Source: Rebecca billardiae RCC1528
Taxonomy: Eukaryota > Haptophyta
Direction of reading: 5' to 3'
DNA: 64,000 nt
Assembly (NCBI GenBank): GCA_965240325.2
Contig: OZ251243.1
Span: 1,116,001-1,180,000, forward strand
The notes beneath the pieces were generated by a model that was given only the letters and a program-made list of their open reading frames with translations, was not told where the DNA came from and searched no databases. Every line of letters starts with the position of its first letter. The stretch's first letter is position 1. Below, one piece after another: positions 42,416 to 53,496 of the stretch. A program made the position numbers and the translations under genes.

Positions 42416-44596
42416 ATGGGGGGCCGCCAGCCCGCGAAGGTCTCGGCGACGGCGCTGCGCGCGCTGGACGCGGTGAGCGCGCCCGGCCTGCGCCGGGGCA
42501 CGCGCGCCGCGCTCGCGCTCGCGCGCGGCGAGCCGCCGCCCAAGGACGAGCCGCCCGCGCCCGAGTTCCCGCCGGCGTGGGTGAAGCTGCTGCAGTTTGA
42601 CCTCACCGTGCTCGTGCAGACGGGCGTGAAGCTGCTGCTGCTGTGGACGCTGCTCAAGGGCGTGCTCGAGCTGGTGGTCGGGCCGATCGACGCCGCCCCC
42701 GTCGCCGCGCGCCCCGTGCACGCCCTCGAGCGCGGCGCGACCGCCACGCTGTACCATTCGTTTGTGAACAACTTTGGCGGCTTCGTCCAGGCGAACATCA
42801 ACATCCACACGATCTGCGCGCCGATCCTGAACGTGCTCGCGTGGCTGCCCGTCGGGATCCTCGTGTACTCGCGCCACTGGGCCGCCAAGCGCGTCGCGGG
42901 CCACGCCGTCACGCTGCTGTGGCACGTGCACCAGGCGTCGGGCATGATCGCCGTCTGCATGAAGATCCAGGCGTACGGCTTCGACCTGCGGAACTACCCG
43001 AGCCGGCTGGGGTTCAACCTGCAGTTCTACCTCAAGTTCTCCGCGGTCGTGGTGAACGTGTGCGACCAGCTCATCTTCGGCCAGGCCGCCGTCGCCTTCC
43101 AGCGCGGCTGGGCGTCCGTGCCGCGCCGCCGCCGGCCGTACGTGCGCGCCGCGTTTGCTCTCAACTTGTGCGCGTCCGCGCTCATTTTTTTAGGGCTGAT
43201 CGTGTGGGGCGTGCTCTCGATGGCGTACGCGGGCGCGCTCGACGCGGCGTTCGACCCGCGCGAGTACGCCTTCACCGAGGCCTCCTTCGGCGCGGACGGC
43301 GCCGTGTTCGTCGCGATCCCGACCCTCTACTTGCTCGCGTCAATTCTACCCTCGTTCCACTATTGGTTCCGCGAACATTCCGAGAGGTACCACGCGCGCT
43401 TCTGGGCGGACGAGCACATGCGCGCGCAGGTGGTGGTGATGGCGACGCCGTGGACCGTCTTCGCGCTCAACATCTCGCTGCGCCTCGTGCGCGTGCTCCG
43501 CGGGTACGAGGGCAACGGGCTTGCCGGGCTCTTCGGCGCCGCGTGGCCAGGCTGGATGGCGTCGGTTACTTGGGTGAGTATCGAGGCGCTCACGCTGAGT
43601 AACGTCGCGGTGTGGACGTACCCGGGCTCGGCGGCGGCGATGCTCGGGCTCGACTTCTCGCCCGACGCCGACGACAAGCGCCGCCCCTTCGCCCTGCCCT
43701 TCCTCGCCGACCGCACGACGCTCGTCGCCGAGGTGCGCGCCGCGCACGAAGCTTCCGGGAAGTGTCCGCTGTCGCTGCTGCCCGCCAGCGCGTGGCTCGA
43801 GCTGCTCGCGCGCTACCTGTGCCCGCCGTACGGCGTGTACCGGCTGGCGATGGAGCACGACGGCGAGGGCAACGCGGAGTGGTCGATGGAGGTGCTCGCC
43901 TTCACCTTCGGCATCTGGGCCGTGCTGCTCGAGGTCGCCTTCTGGCAGACTTACGTGCGGCGCTCGGACGTGGCCGCCGCGGGGCGCGTGGCCGACTGCT
44001 TCTTCGTCGGGCTGGTGCTGCTGCTGGCGGTGGTGGCGATGGTGGTGGTGCGCGACGGGCTGCTCTGGCCGGACGAGCGGAGCTTCGCCGACGCGAGGCA
44101 GACGCTCGGCAGCGCCGCCGCCGCGCTCGACGACGCCCTCGACGACGCGCTCGACACGGCGGCCGACGTCTTCGAAGACGCGGCCGACGCGCTCGGCGGC
44201 GCGGCCGACCGGCTTGGCGACGGCGCCGCCGACGCGCTCGGCGGCGCGGCGGGCGCGCTGGGCGGGCTGCTCGGCGGCGAGGGGGAGGGGGCGACGCCGA
44301 CGGCGGTGCAGCCGCAGCCGCAGCCGCAGCCGCAGCCCGCGCCCGCCGAGCGCCCGCCGCGCGGCGAGGCCAGCGGCGCCGACGGCGGCGCCGCGCCGGC
44401 GCCTGGCGCGCGCGACACCGGCGGTGGTGGCGAGAGTCCGAGCAGTCAGGCGGCCGAAGCGGCAGCTGGTGCCGAGGCGCCGGCGCCGGTGGGGGTGCCG
44501 TCGCCCGCCGCGTCCTCCCCGCCGCGCCGGCTGCCGCCGCTCGACGGCCGCTCGCGCAAGGTCGTGCCCCACGACGACTCTGCTGCCAACGGGTAG
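42416..44596 (+). CDS. Unknown multipass membrane protein with amphipathic C-terminal repeats
   Basis: 726 residues, one exon. The start is ATG 42416; upstream codons in frame lack coding character. There are about nine to ten hydrophobic segments, among them VKLLLLWTLLKGVLELVVG, LNVLAWLPVGILVYS, FALNLCASALIFLGLIVWG, IPTLYLLASILP and FFVGLVLLLAVVAMVVV. Aromatic and Arg-rich loops (FHYWFREHSERYHARFWADE, LCPPYGVYRLAMEHDGEG) look conserved. After the last segment comes a regular amphipathic stretch (LDDALDDALDTAADVFEDAA, DALGGAADRLGDGAADALGG) and then a disordered QP-rich tail. I do not recognise the family. A transporter- or scramblase-like role is only a guess. Confidence 0.7.
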   Translation: MGGRQPAKVSATALRALDAVSAPGLRRGTRAALALARGEPPPKDEPPAPEFPPAWVKLLQFDLTVLVQTGVKLLLLWTLLKGVLELVVGPIDAAPVAARPVHALERGATATLYHSFVNNFGGFVQANINIHTICAPILNVLAWLPVGILVYSRHWAAKRVAGHAVTLLWHVHQASGMIAVCMKIQAYGFDLRNYPSRLGFNLQFYLKFSAVVVNVCDQLIFGQAAVAFQRGWASVPRRRRPYVRAAFALNLCASALIFLGLIVWGVLSMAYAGALDAAFDPREYAFTEASFGADGAVFVAIPTLYLLASILPSFHYWFREHSERYHARFWADEHMRAQVVVMATPWTVFALNISLRLVRVLRGYEGNGLAGLFGAAWPGWMASVTWVSIEALTLSNVAVWTYPGSAAAMLGLDFSPDADDKRRPFALPFLADRTTLVAEVRAAHEASGKCPLSLLPASAWLELLARYLCPPYGVYRLAMEHDGEGNAEWSMEVLAFTFGIWAVLLEVAFWQTYVRRSDVAAAGRVADCFFVGLVLLLAVVAMVVVRDGLLWPDERSFADARQTLGSAAAALDDALDDALDTAADVFEDAADALGGAADRLGDGAADALGGAAGALGGLLGGEGEGATPTAVQPQPQPQPQPAPAERPPRGEASGADGGAAPAPGARDTGGGGESPSSQAAEAAAGAEAPAPVGVPSPAASSPPRRLPPLDGRSRKVVPHDDSAANG

Positions 44597-44732
44597 CCGC
44601 GCGGCCGCGGCACCGCATCATGCGGGCCGAGTTCCCCCGCCGCCCAGCGGGCCAGCGGCTCGCGCGAGGCGGCGCACTATCGATCGCGCGTTAGCAGCTA
44701 CTCGTACTACTCGACCGTACGACTGCTATACG

Positions 44733-44837
<105 letters not shown>

Positions 44838-45205
44838 GGGTTATTGGCACAATAACTGATTGTCTAAGAGGACGGTGGGAGCGCAATGCGCCGTATGGTA
44901 TCAACACCTGCCTGCCAATCGGCCCGAGGCAGGCGGCCGAGCGCAAGTCCGGCTGCCATCTTGGCCACCCTCTTCTCGTGCCACGAGGGTCTTTCGAGCC
45001 TGCTCTGTGCGCGCGCACAACGGCCCAGAACTAGCTAACTCGTTGTGCTGCTCCTGAGCTTTGAGCGGGTTGGCATGGTGGCTCTGGACAGCCAATTGGT
45101 GGCCTGGATTCTTTCATCTGGCGCCGAGCCGACCGACGCTGCCCTGTGTCTCTCTCGCTCACGCAGCGGACGACGCCCTTCGTTTCGGAAGCGCCCACTG
45201 TCCTG

Positions 45206-45421
45206 ATGGCTGCAGCTGTTCTGGGCCTGCATCTTTCAGGGCGTCCGCCTCTGCACGATGGTGCCTCGTGCCTCGCTCTCGTGCGGCTTGGCGGCTCTCG
45301 AGCTGCGTCTAGCATGGCTGCAGCTGTTCTGGGCCTGCATCTTTCAGGGCGCCCGCCTCTGCACGATGGTGCCTCGTGCCTCGCTCTCGTGCGGCTTGGC
45401 GGCTCTCGAGCTGCGTCTTCC
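45206..45421. repeat. 108-bp tandem duplication
   Basis: Units 45206-45313 and 45314-45421 begin ATGGCTGCAGCTGTTCTGGG and differ at only a few bases. The period is a multiple of three, so a plus-strand frame (AAAVLGLHLSGRPPLHDG) is preserved in both. Coding status unproven. Confidence 0.85.
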
Positions 45422-45598
45422 AAGCTGTCTTCTGAGCGGCTGCCGCTCGCACTTTGTTTCCGAGGAACAAAAATCCCTTATTCAATGTATAGAGTCTGGT
45501 ATCTCGCAGCGTGGCTCCGCCCTGCCCGGCGTGTGCCTCGCCTCCTCGCTGCATCTGGATGGCGCAGGCGCTTCGAGGACGGCTAGACATATATATAT

Positions 45599-45727
45599 AT
45601 TAACGACGTGGTATGCAACGGGCAGGCGTCAAAGTCAGCAAGCTGTAGCAGCGTCAGATCGAGCAGCAGAGACAAACACCAGGATCAGCGCTCCTCGCCG
45701 TCGTCGTCCCCCCCCCCCCCCCCCTCG
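45599..45727 (-). mobile_element. 5'-truncated copy of the retroelement 3' end
   Basis: About 115 bp nearly identical to 21074-21180 with small indels, ending on the same GTCGTTAATATATA into (TA)n. A C-run (minus-strand G-run) marks the truncation side, followed again by (TA)n from 45728. Confidence 0.7.
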
Positions 45728-46201
45728 TATATATATATATATATATATACGACGACGCTCTAGTAGTCATGCACGCCGGCACGCGCACGCTATAGCTATT
45801 ATATATATATATAGTCGCGCGTCGTAGTTATAGCAGATATACTAGCTACTTAGCTAGCTGCGATGCGCCCGCGCCGCTCGTGGTGAATGTGATGCCTGCG
45901 ATGAGTGATGGTCCTGCAGCTGCTGGGGCAGAGCGACACGGAGCATGACGATGACGGATGGCGCCGCCAGGACTGGGCGCGCGTCTCGTCGTCGTCATCG
46001 TCAGCGGACGACGACTCATCGTCATCAGCATAGCGCATCGTCATCATCGTCGTTATCATCAGCCGCCGCTCGGGCCGCGCATCCGGCGCAGCAGACAGCA
46101 GCCAGCAGGATCCGGAGCCGATCCGCGGCCCCGTGGTCGGCTGCGGGCCTTGGCAGCCGCGAGTTCCACGCTGCGAATGCGAGTCCCTGCTCGGCGCCCA
46201 C

Positions 46202-48815
46202 TCACTCGTGCGCCGCGCCGCGCCGCGCCGCGGGCGGTGCGGCCGCCGGCGCCGCGGCGCTCGCCACCCAGGCCTCGCCCACAGCGCGGATGGCGCGCGC
46301 GAGCGCGAGCCCGCGCGCGGTGTCGGCGTCCGCGGCGCCGCCGGGCGCGTGCCGCTGCTCGAACGCGCCCACGGCCGAGGCCATCACCTCCCAAACCTGC
46401 GCCGGCTGCGCGCCCTGCACCCAGTCGAGATACAGCGAGATCGAGAGCCCCGCCTCCTCGTGCGGCGAGCGGAGCGACCGCGGCGCCTGGCGGGGAGCGC
46501 GCGCGGGCGCAGCAAAACAAATAAATAGAGTGAAAAGACACAAAAAGGTGTCGCACGTGGGTGGGGAAGGGAGGGGGCGGGGCGGCGTGGGCGGCGCGAG
46601 CGGCGGCGAGGGCGGGAGGCGGGGGCGCGTGTGCGCCGTGGCGTGTCCGCCGCCGGCGACGCCAGCGCGGCGGGTGCCGCGGTGTGTGCGCGTGGGCGCG
46701 CGTGGGCCGCGCACCCGCGCAAAGAGCTGGTGCAGCACGTGCGGCGGCGGCACCGCGCGCAGCTCCGGTGCAATGTACACAACGCTGCCGCCGCCCAGCG
46801 GCGCGACAGCGCCCGCCGCGGCCTCGGCGCCGCCGCCGCCGCCGCCGCGTTGGCGCGGGCTCGGTCCGAGGCTGAGGCCGGCTTCGTCAAACTCGGCAAA
46901 GAGCAGCGGCAGCAGCGCCTTGTACGCAGCCAGGGACGGGCCTGCGCGCGCGGCGGGGCGATGGGCAGGGGCCGCGCCTGAGCGCGCGGCGAGAGGGCAC
47001 CTCGCGAGATTGCAATCTCGCGCGGCGCGGCGGCGGTCGGGCGCTGCGCAGATTGCAATCTCGCGCCGCACCCGTCGCGTCGAGCTGCTCGTCGCTGAGG
47101 CGCTGCGCGACCATCTGCAGCTGCGGCAGGTCGGCGACGAGCTGCATCCGCCGCGCCTCCTCCAGCGGGCGCGCGGCGCACACGGCCGCCACCGCGACCT
47201 CCAGCATGGCCGCCGCCGCTCGGACGCGCGCGCGCCGCCACCAGCGCGTGGGCGCGTACGCGCGGAGCGCGCGGCCGAGCGCGAGGTCGACGACGGCGGA
47301 GAGGCGCTGCACCGCGCCCGAGCCCGCGGCGTCGTGCGCCCCGCCGCCCGCCCCCGCCCCGCCGAGCGCCGCGGCGCGCACGAGGGCCGTCAGCTGCGCC
47401 CGCAGCGCGCCCTCCAGGGGGCTGAGCCTTCGCTCGATGAGCGCTCCGAGCTCCGTGGCGCGCTGCAGCAGCGGCGCGGCCGCCTCGGGCGTGACGGGGA
47501 GGGCCGCGCCGCCGCCCGGCGCGGCCGCGCTCCCGCCGTCCCCACCGCCGCCGCCGCCGCCCGCCGCGAGCATCGCCACGCGCTCGCGCGCCGCCTCGAG
47601 CGCGACGCACAGCGCAGCATTGCGGCTGTGCACTCGCAGCGCGGACGCGGACGCGGCGCCGGCGGGCGCCGCGCCCGCGCCGCCCGCACCGCCGCCGCCG
47701 CCGCCGCCAGCCCCGCCCGCCGCGCACAGCACGTCGTGCGCCTCCGGCCCCTTCTCGAACAGCACGTCGCACTTGGCCATGAAGGACTTGAGCGCGCGCG
47801 CGCACGCGCACGCAACGCTAAACTGCAGAGGGCCGTGCGAGGCGGCGGCGCGCAGCTCGGTAGCGATGGCGTCGGCGAGGAGGGTGGCGCCTGCGACGGC
47901 TGCGGCGTTGGACGCCGCGCCGCCCGGGGTGCCGTCGTCGCCGCCCACGCCGCCACTCCCCCCGCCGCCCCCGCCCCCGCCGCCGCCCGCCCCGCCCCCG
48001 CCCCCTCCGCCGCCGCCGCCTGCCGCGGCTCCCGCCAGCGTAAGCGAAGCGGTCGCGGCGCGCCCCGCCGCGTCCTGCAGTCGCGAGCTCGCCTGCCGCA
48101 TGTAGAGCGTCTCGTACGGGCGGAGCGCGCCGCCCAAAAAGTCGGGCGGCGGCGGCGCGCGGCCGGCGGCGCGCGGGCCGCCCTCCGCGCCAACGCCGAC
48201 GCCAGCGCCGACGCGCGCCAGCAGACCGCCTCCGAGTGGCGGCAGCGGCGCCGTCCCCGGCGCGCCGCCCGCGCCGCCCGGCGCGCCGCCGTGCGAGGAG
48301 CCGACGGCGCGGAGTGCGCCCGCGGCGGCACCGTGCGCCAGCCCGTCTGCGGGCAGGTGCGAGTCCACCGAGAACGGGCCGAGCTCGCCGCCGCCGCCGC
48401 CGCTCGGCGCGCCGGCCGCGGCGGTCGGCGCGGCCGGTGCGGCGAACAGGATCGGCGGCGCGGCGCCGCGCGGCGCGAGCGGCGCGGCGCCGAGGCCGAT
48501 CGCGCCGTCCAGTGCTCCACCGCCGGCGTCGGCGGCGTCGGCGCCGCCCATGCCGCCGGGCGCGTGGTCCGACAGCCGCGCGCACGCCGCCACCAGCCTG
48601 CCCACCAGCCGCGGGTAGGCACTCGCGAGCGCGCTCGCGGCGGCGGGCGCGCGCTTGGTGAGGGCGGTGAGGCCCGCGCTGAGCGAGGCAACTAGGTGGC
48701 CCCACGCGTGCGGCGGCGCGGTGGCGGGGTCGAACTCGCCCACGCCGTCGCGCGCGTCGGCCACGCCGCCGCCGCCGGAGCCCGCGCCGCCCGCCCGCCG
48801 GTCGCGCGGCTGCGT

Positions 48816-48908
<93 letters not shown>

Positions 48909-49053
48909 GGAGGCCAGCAGAGACTCGAGTGGCGCGCGCGTGCGCACGTCGTGCATCTTGCGCAGCACGCGGCGGAGGTGCAGCAGCTGCAGCGCCGAGC
49001 GGTACACCGCGTCCACCCACGCGTCGACCGACGCCCACAACTCGGCGCGCGCC

Positions 49054-49121
<68 letters not shown>

Positions 49122-49275
49122 GCCGCCGCCGCCGCCGCCGCCGCCCCCGCTCGGCGGTGCGGGGGAGCGCGTGCGCTCGGCGGCGTCGAGCGCGCCGTTG
49201 CTCACGCAGGAGGCCGAGCCCGAGCGCGGCAGCGCCGCCTCGCCCGGCGCGGGCGAGCCACGCGAGCCGCCCTCC

Positions 49276-49314
<39 letters not shown>

Positions 49315-50093
49315 AGGGCAATCGCCCCGGCGGCGGCCTCGACTCGGGCGCACGCGTCGCGCACGGCGCGCGACACGGCGGGCGCGAGCTCGCCGAGGTT
49401 GACGAGGGTCTGGAGCGCGGTGCCGATGTCCGCGTGGTTGCCCGCCTCCATCCCGCGGCCCAGCAGCGCCTCCGCGTGCTCGAGCACGCTCACCTCCGCG
49501 CGGCTGAGCGCGGGAAGCGCCGCGTCGGCCGCGTCGATGCCGCGCAGGTCGGCGGCCGCGACGATCGCGCGCGCCTCGCGCGCGTACTCGGCGGCCATGG
49601 CGAGGTCGGAGGGCTCGGGCTCGAGGAGCTCGCGCAGCCGGCGCGTCAGGTACAGCAGCCGGTGCAGCGCGCGCAGCACCGCGCACGCGTCGTACACGGC
49701 TCGGAGCTGCGCCGCCTGCGCGCGCGCGCTCGCGTGCGGCGCGCTCAGCGCGCCGCGCACGCGCTCGACGCCGGCGGTGAGCTCGTCCGCGGCGTCGCGC
49801 GCGCGCGCGAGGCGCGCCTCGAGCCCGAGCACCCGCTCGATGTGCTCGATCACCTCGTCGTGCCGCTCGGCCACGAGCGCGGCCGACTCCTTCTCGACCC
49901 GGCCGATGCCCGCCTGCAGCCGCCCGAGGTAGGAGGCGTCGGCGTCGGCCTCGATGAGGCCGGAGGAGAGGGCGGCGGCGTCGAAGGGCTCGGCGAAGAA
50001 GGGCGCGAGGCCCTCGTCCTCGCGCAGCGAGCGCCGACGCCCGCCCGGCGGCGACGTCGGCGCCGCCGCCGCCGACGACGAGTCGCTCGCCAT
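46202..50093 (-). CDS. COG5: COG5, conserved oligomeric Golgi complex subunit 5
   Basis: Exons 50093-47072, 46941-46715 and 46486-46202 (GT-AG introns, phases 1 and 0); 1177 residues. The order follows animal COG5: an N-terminal coiled-coil region (FFAEPFDAAALSSGLIEADA, ERHDEVIEHIERVLGLEARL), IGTALQTLVNLGELAPAVSR, LQLLHLRRVLRKMHD, then PDFLGGALRPYETLYMRQAS, and across exons 2-3 AYKALLPLLFAEFDEAGL and LFARAPRSLRSPHEE. It is part of the COG tether for retrograde traffic within the Golgi. Long poly-Gly and (GA)n inserts, encoded by GC-rich microsatellites, make it about 40% longer than usual. It shares a 123-bp spacer with MON2. Confidence 0.88.
46942..47071 (-). other. COG5 intron 1 with two copies of a palindrome
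   Basis: A 130-bp GT-AG intron containing GAGATTGCAATCTC at 47006-47019 and AGATTGCAATCTC at 47050-47062. They stand out as AT-rich islands in very GC-rich sequence. Confidence 0.8.
48815..48908 (-). repeat. Hexanucleotide (CCCGCG)n tract in COG5
   Basis: About 15 units of a 6-bp repeat, in frame, encoding (GA)n on the minus strand. It is one of several coding microsatellites, next to CCG/CGG runs near 49060-49150 and 49275-49315 that encode poly-Gly. Confidence 0.9.
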
Positions 50094-50216
50094 CCTTGAC
50101 TGCGGCGGCGGACCGGGTAGGGTCCGGGAGGGCCGGTGGCCAGGGTCCGGGCGCAGCCCGCCGCGGTCCAGCGCTGCTGCGCTTGCCCCGGCGTTCCTTG
50201 AAAATCGTCCGCCATC
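50094..50216. promoter_or_regulatory. Divergent spacer COG5 / MON2
   Basis: 123 bp between the two opposed start codons, with GTCCGGG-type words repeated (GGGTCCGGG, then GGGTCCGGGC). A shared promoter would couple two Golgi genes. Confidence 0.5.
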
Positions 50217-53200
50217 ATGGCTGACGGCGCGGCCTCGTCGGCGCAGTGGGCGAGGCTGGGCGCTGTGCTGCGCTCGGCGGAGCACGACCTGCGCACGATC
50301 GCCACGGACGCGCGCGCGCAGCGCGACGCCGCCGTCAAGGACGCCGCCGAGCGCGCGCTGCGCGCGCTGCGCGGCGCGGCGGACGCGCCCACCGTCGAGC
50401 GCGCGCGCGCCGCGTGCGGCGCCGAGGCCGTGATGGCGCCGCTGCTCGTCGCGGCGGGCTCGAGGTCGGCGGGCATCGCGGCGCGCGCGCTCGCGTGCCT
50501 GCAGCACCTCTGCTCCGTCGCCGCCTTCGACGCCGCCGCCCTCGACGCCGCCGTCGCCTTCCTGGGCGGGCGCGCGGCCGATTCGGAGCTGGACGAGACG
50601 GCGCAGCTGCGGCTGCTGCAGGCGGCGCTGGGGCTCGGCGCGTGCGAGGGCGCGGCGCTGGACGCGCGGCTCGCCGCGCGGCTCCTCCGCGCCACCGCGC
50701 GCCTCCGCGCCTCCACGCGCTCCGCCGTCGTGCGCGCCACCGCGGGTGCGTCCACGCTGCAGCTGTGCGCGGCGTTTGCTGAGCGCGGCGCGGCGCGGCT
50801 GCTGCGCGCCGCCGAGGCAGGCGGCGGCGCGTCGGCGCCGAGGCGGGCGGCGGCGCGGGCGGCGGAGGACGATGCGGCGGCGGCGGCGGCGCTCGGGCTG
50901 CTCCGCGCGTGCTGCGCCGACGCGCCGGGCGGCGGCGGCGTGGGCCTCGCGGCCGCGGCCGCGGCCGCGGGCGACGGCGGCGGCGGCGCCGAGGGCGGCG
51001 CCGTGCCCGCGGGCGGCGAGGCGTCGCTCCGCGATCTCGAGGGGGAGATCGTCCGGCTGCCCGTCGCGTGGCGGCTCGAGATCCTCGGCGGCGCGCTCCG
51101 CCGGCACACGGCGCCGCTGCGGACCACGCCCGCCGCGCGGCCGCTGCTGCGCGCCGCGGCCGGCCTCGCGGAGCTGCACCTCCTCAACCCTAACCCCAAC
51201 CTCGTAGGCGCGCCGGGCGGCGGCGCGGAAGGCCCGCACCCCGCGGTGCTGCGGCTGCGCGCGGCGCAGCTCGCGGGCGCGCTCGTGTGCCTGTACCCGC
51301 TGGCCATCCCGGCCGAGTGCGAGCAGCTGTGCCGGCTGTGTGCCCGCGTGTGCGCTGGCAGCGGCGGCGGCGGCAGCGGCGGCGCGCCGAGCGCTGAGCG
51401 CGAGGAGGCCGCGGCCCTAACCCCTAACCTAGGCGGGTGTGCGCCGCCTCCGTGCGCGCCGGGCGTGCGCTCCCTGTGCGCGGAGGTGCTGCAGCTGGTG
51501 GCGCAGCAGCCGTCGTTGCTCTTGTACTACCACGCCGCCCCTAGCCCTGACCCTCCTAGCCCGAGCCCTAGCCCTAACCCGAACGACCACCGCACATCGG
51601 GCGCTGAGCGGGGCGCTGGCCGAGAGGGCGGGTTAGGGTTAGGGTTAGGGTTAGGCCGAGAGGGCGGCGCGGCCGCGGACGGCGCGCGAGCGCATGGGAC
51701 GCCCGCGGGCCTGGCGGATGGCGGCGGTGCGGATGGCTCCGCCGAGCCCGCCGCGGGCGCGGCGGCTGCGCTGCTGACGCCGCCGCCCGCGCGCGGCGGC
51801 GGCGGCGGCTGCGCGCCGCCCACGCCGCCGACGCAGCCCGCCTCGTCGGCGGCGGTGCGCGGCGCGCGGCCGGCGCGTGCGCACACGCAGCCGCCGCCGC
51901 CTTCGCTCGGCGTGGCCGCGCTCGGCGCGCTCGGCGCCGCGGTGTGCAGCGGCCTCGGCGCGGCGCGCGCCGCGCACCGCACCGCGGACGCAATGTCGGA
52001 GGCGGTGGGCGCAGTGGAGCGCGTGTACGCACACCACACTGCGCTCACGCAGAACTCGCAGCGCGCGCTGCACGCGGCGCAAGCGGCGCAGCAGCGCGCG
52101 CAGCGCGCGGCACAGAGCGCCTTGCTGCACGGCGGCGCGCCCGCCGCCGCCGCCGCCGACGCCGCGGAGGAGGAAGGCCGGTACGGTACGCCGCCGCGCG
52201 CCGCCGCCGCCGCCGCCACCGGTGACGACGACGACGACGACGACGACGGCGACGATGGCGGCGGCGCGGCGCGCGCGCGCTCGCGGCGCGCGGGCATGCG
52301 CGTGCGCGTCACGAGCGACGCCTCCGCAGTCCGGGGCTCCGCACTCCGGGGCAGCGGCGCGTCCGAGCCTTCGAGTGGCGACGAGGGCGGGTGCGGCGGG
52401 TGCGGCGGTGCGGCAGGCAGCAGCAGCCACAGCAGCGCGTGGGCGCGCGGGCCGCCCGCCGCGCCGCTCGACCGCACGACGCGCGAGCGCGCGCTTGCGT
52501 GGGTGCTGCAGCTGCAGCTGCGCGCGCCGCACCCGCCGCACCCGCCGCAGAGCGCCGAGGCGGCCGAGGGCGCGGCGGCCGAGGGCGCGGGCCCTCCGAG
52601 TCCGGAGCAGAGTCCGGAGGGTCCGGGCGAGCTCGAGGGCGCGCTCTTCGGCCTAAGCGACACGGACGCGCTGCTGCTGCACCGCTCGGCGCTCGCGGCG
52701 GGCGAGGGCGCGCAGGGCGGCGGCGGCGGCGGTGGGCTGGGTGGTGTGGGCGGCGGCGGCGCGAGCTGCGGAGGCGGAGGCGCGTGCGGCAGCACCACGC
52801 CCGTCTCGCGACGCTCGCTCAGCGCGCAGGGGCTCGCCATCCTCGGCGGAAGCGGCGGCGGTGGTGTGGGCGGTGGCAGCTTGGGTGGCGCGGCCGGCGG
52901 CGGCGCCGCCGCCGATGGCGGGTGCGTTGGCACCAGCGCCGCCCCGTCCAGCGGTGGTGCGGTGGACGCGGAGCTGCTCGGGCGCGCGGCAGAGGGGGTG
53001 CTGCTAGGCTGCACGGCGGTGGCGGCCGCGCGGCATGAGCTGAGCCGCGCGCTGCGCGGCGGCGCGCGGCGGCGGCACGCGCCCGCCGCGGCGCGCGCGC
53101 TGCGCAGCCTCGTCGCCTCGTCGTGGGAGATTGCAATCTCCGCGCTGGGCGCGCTGCTCGAGTGCGCGCGCTGCGAGGAGCTCATCCACTCGTGCCTGCG

Positions 53201-53464
53201 CACCGCCGTGGCGTACGCCGAGGCGTGCTCGTGGCTCGGGCTGGGCGAGGCGAGGCATGCGGTGGTGTGCGCGCTGTGCGCACACGCGCTGCCCTCGCCG
53301 CCAGCCGGGGCGCTCGGCGCCGCGCTCGCGCCGCACGCGGCGGCGGCGGCGGAAGGGTGCGTGGGCGCGGGCGGGCACCACCACGCCTCGCCACTCGCTG
53401 GGTTGACGCAGCCGGTGCGCGCGGCGGCGAGCGCGGCGGCGGCGGCGGTGAGCGCGGCAGGCGT

Positions 53465-53496
<32 letters not shown>

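Noticed and set aside
51631-51655. A true chromosome end
   Set aside because: Only four units, inside a continuous open frame with unique sequence on both sides.
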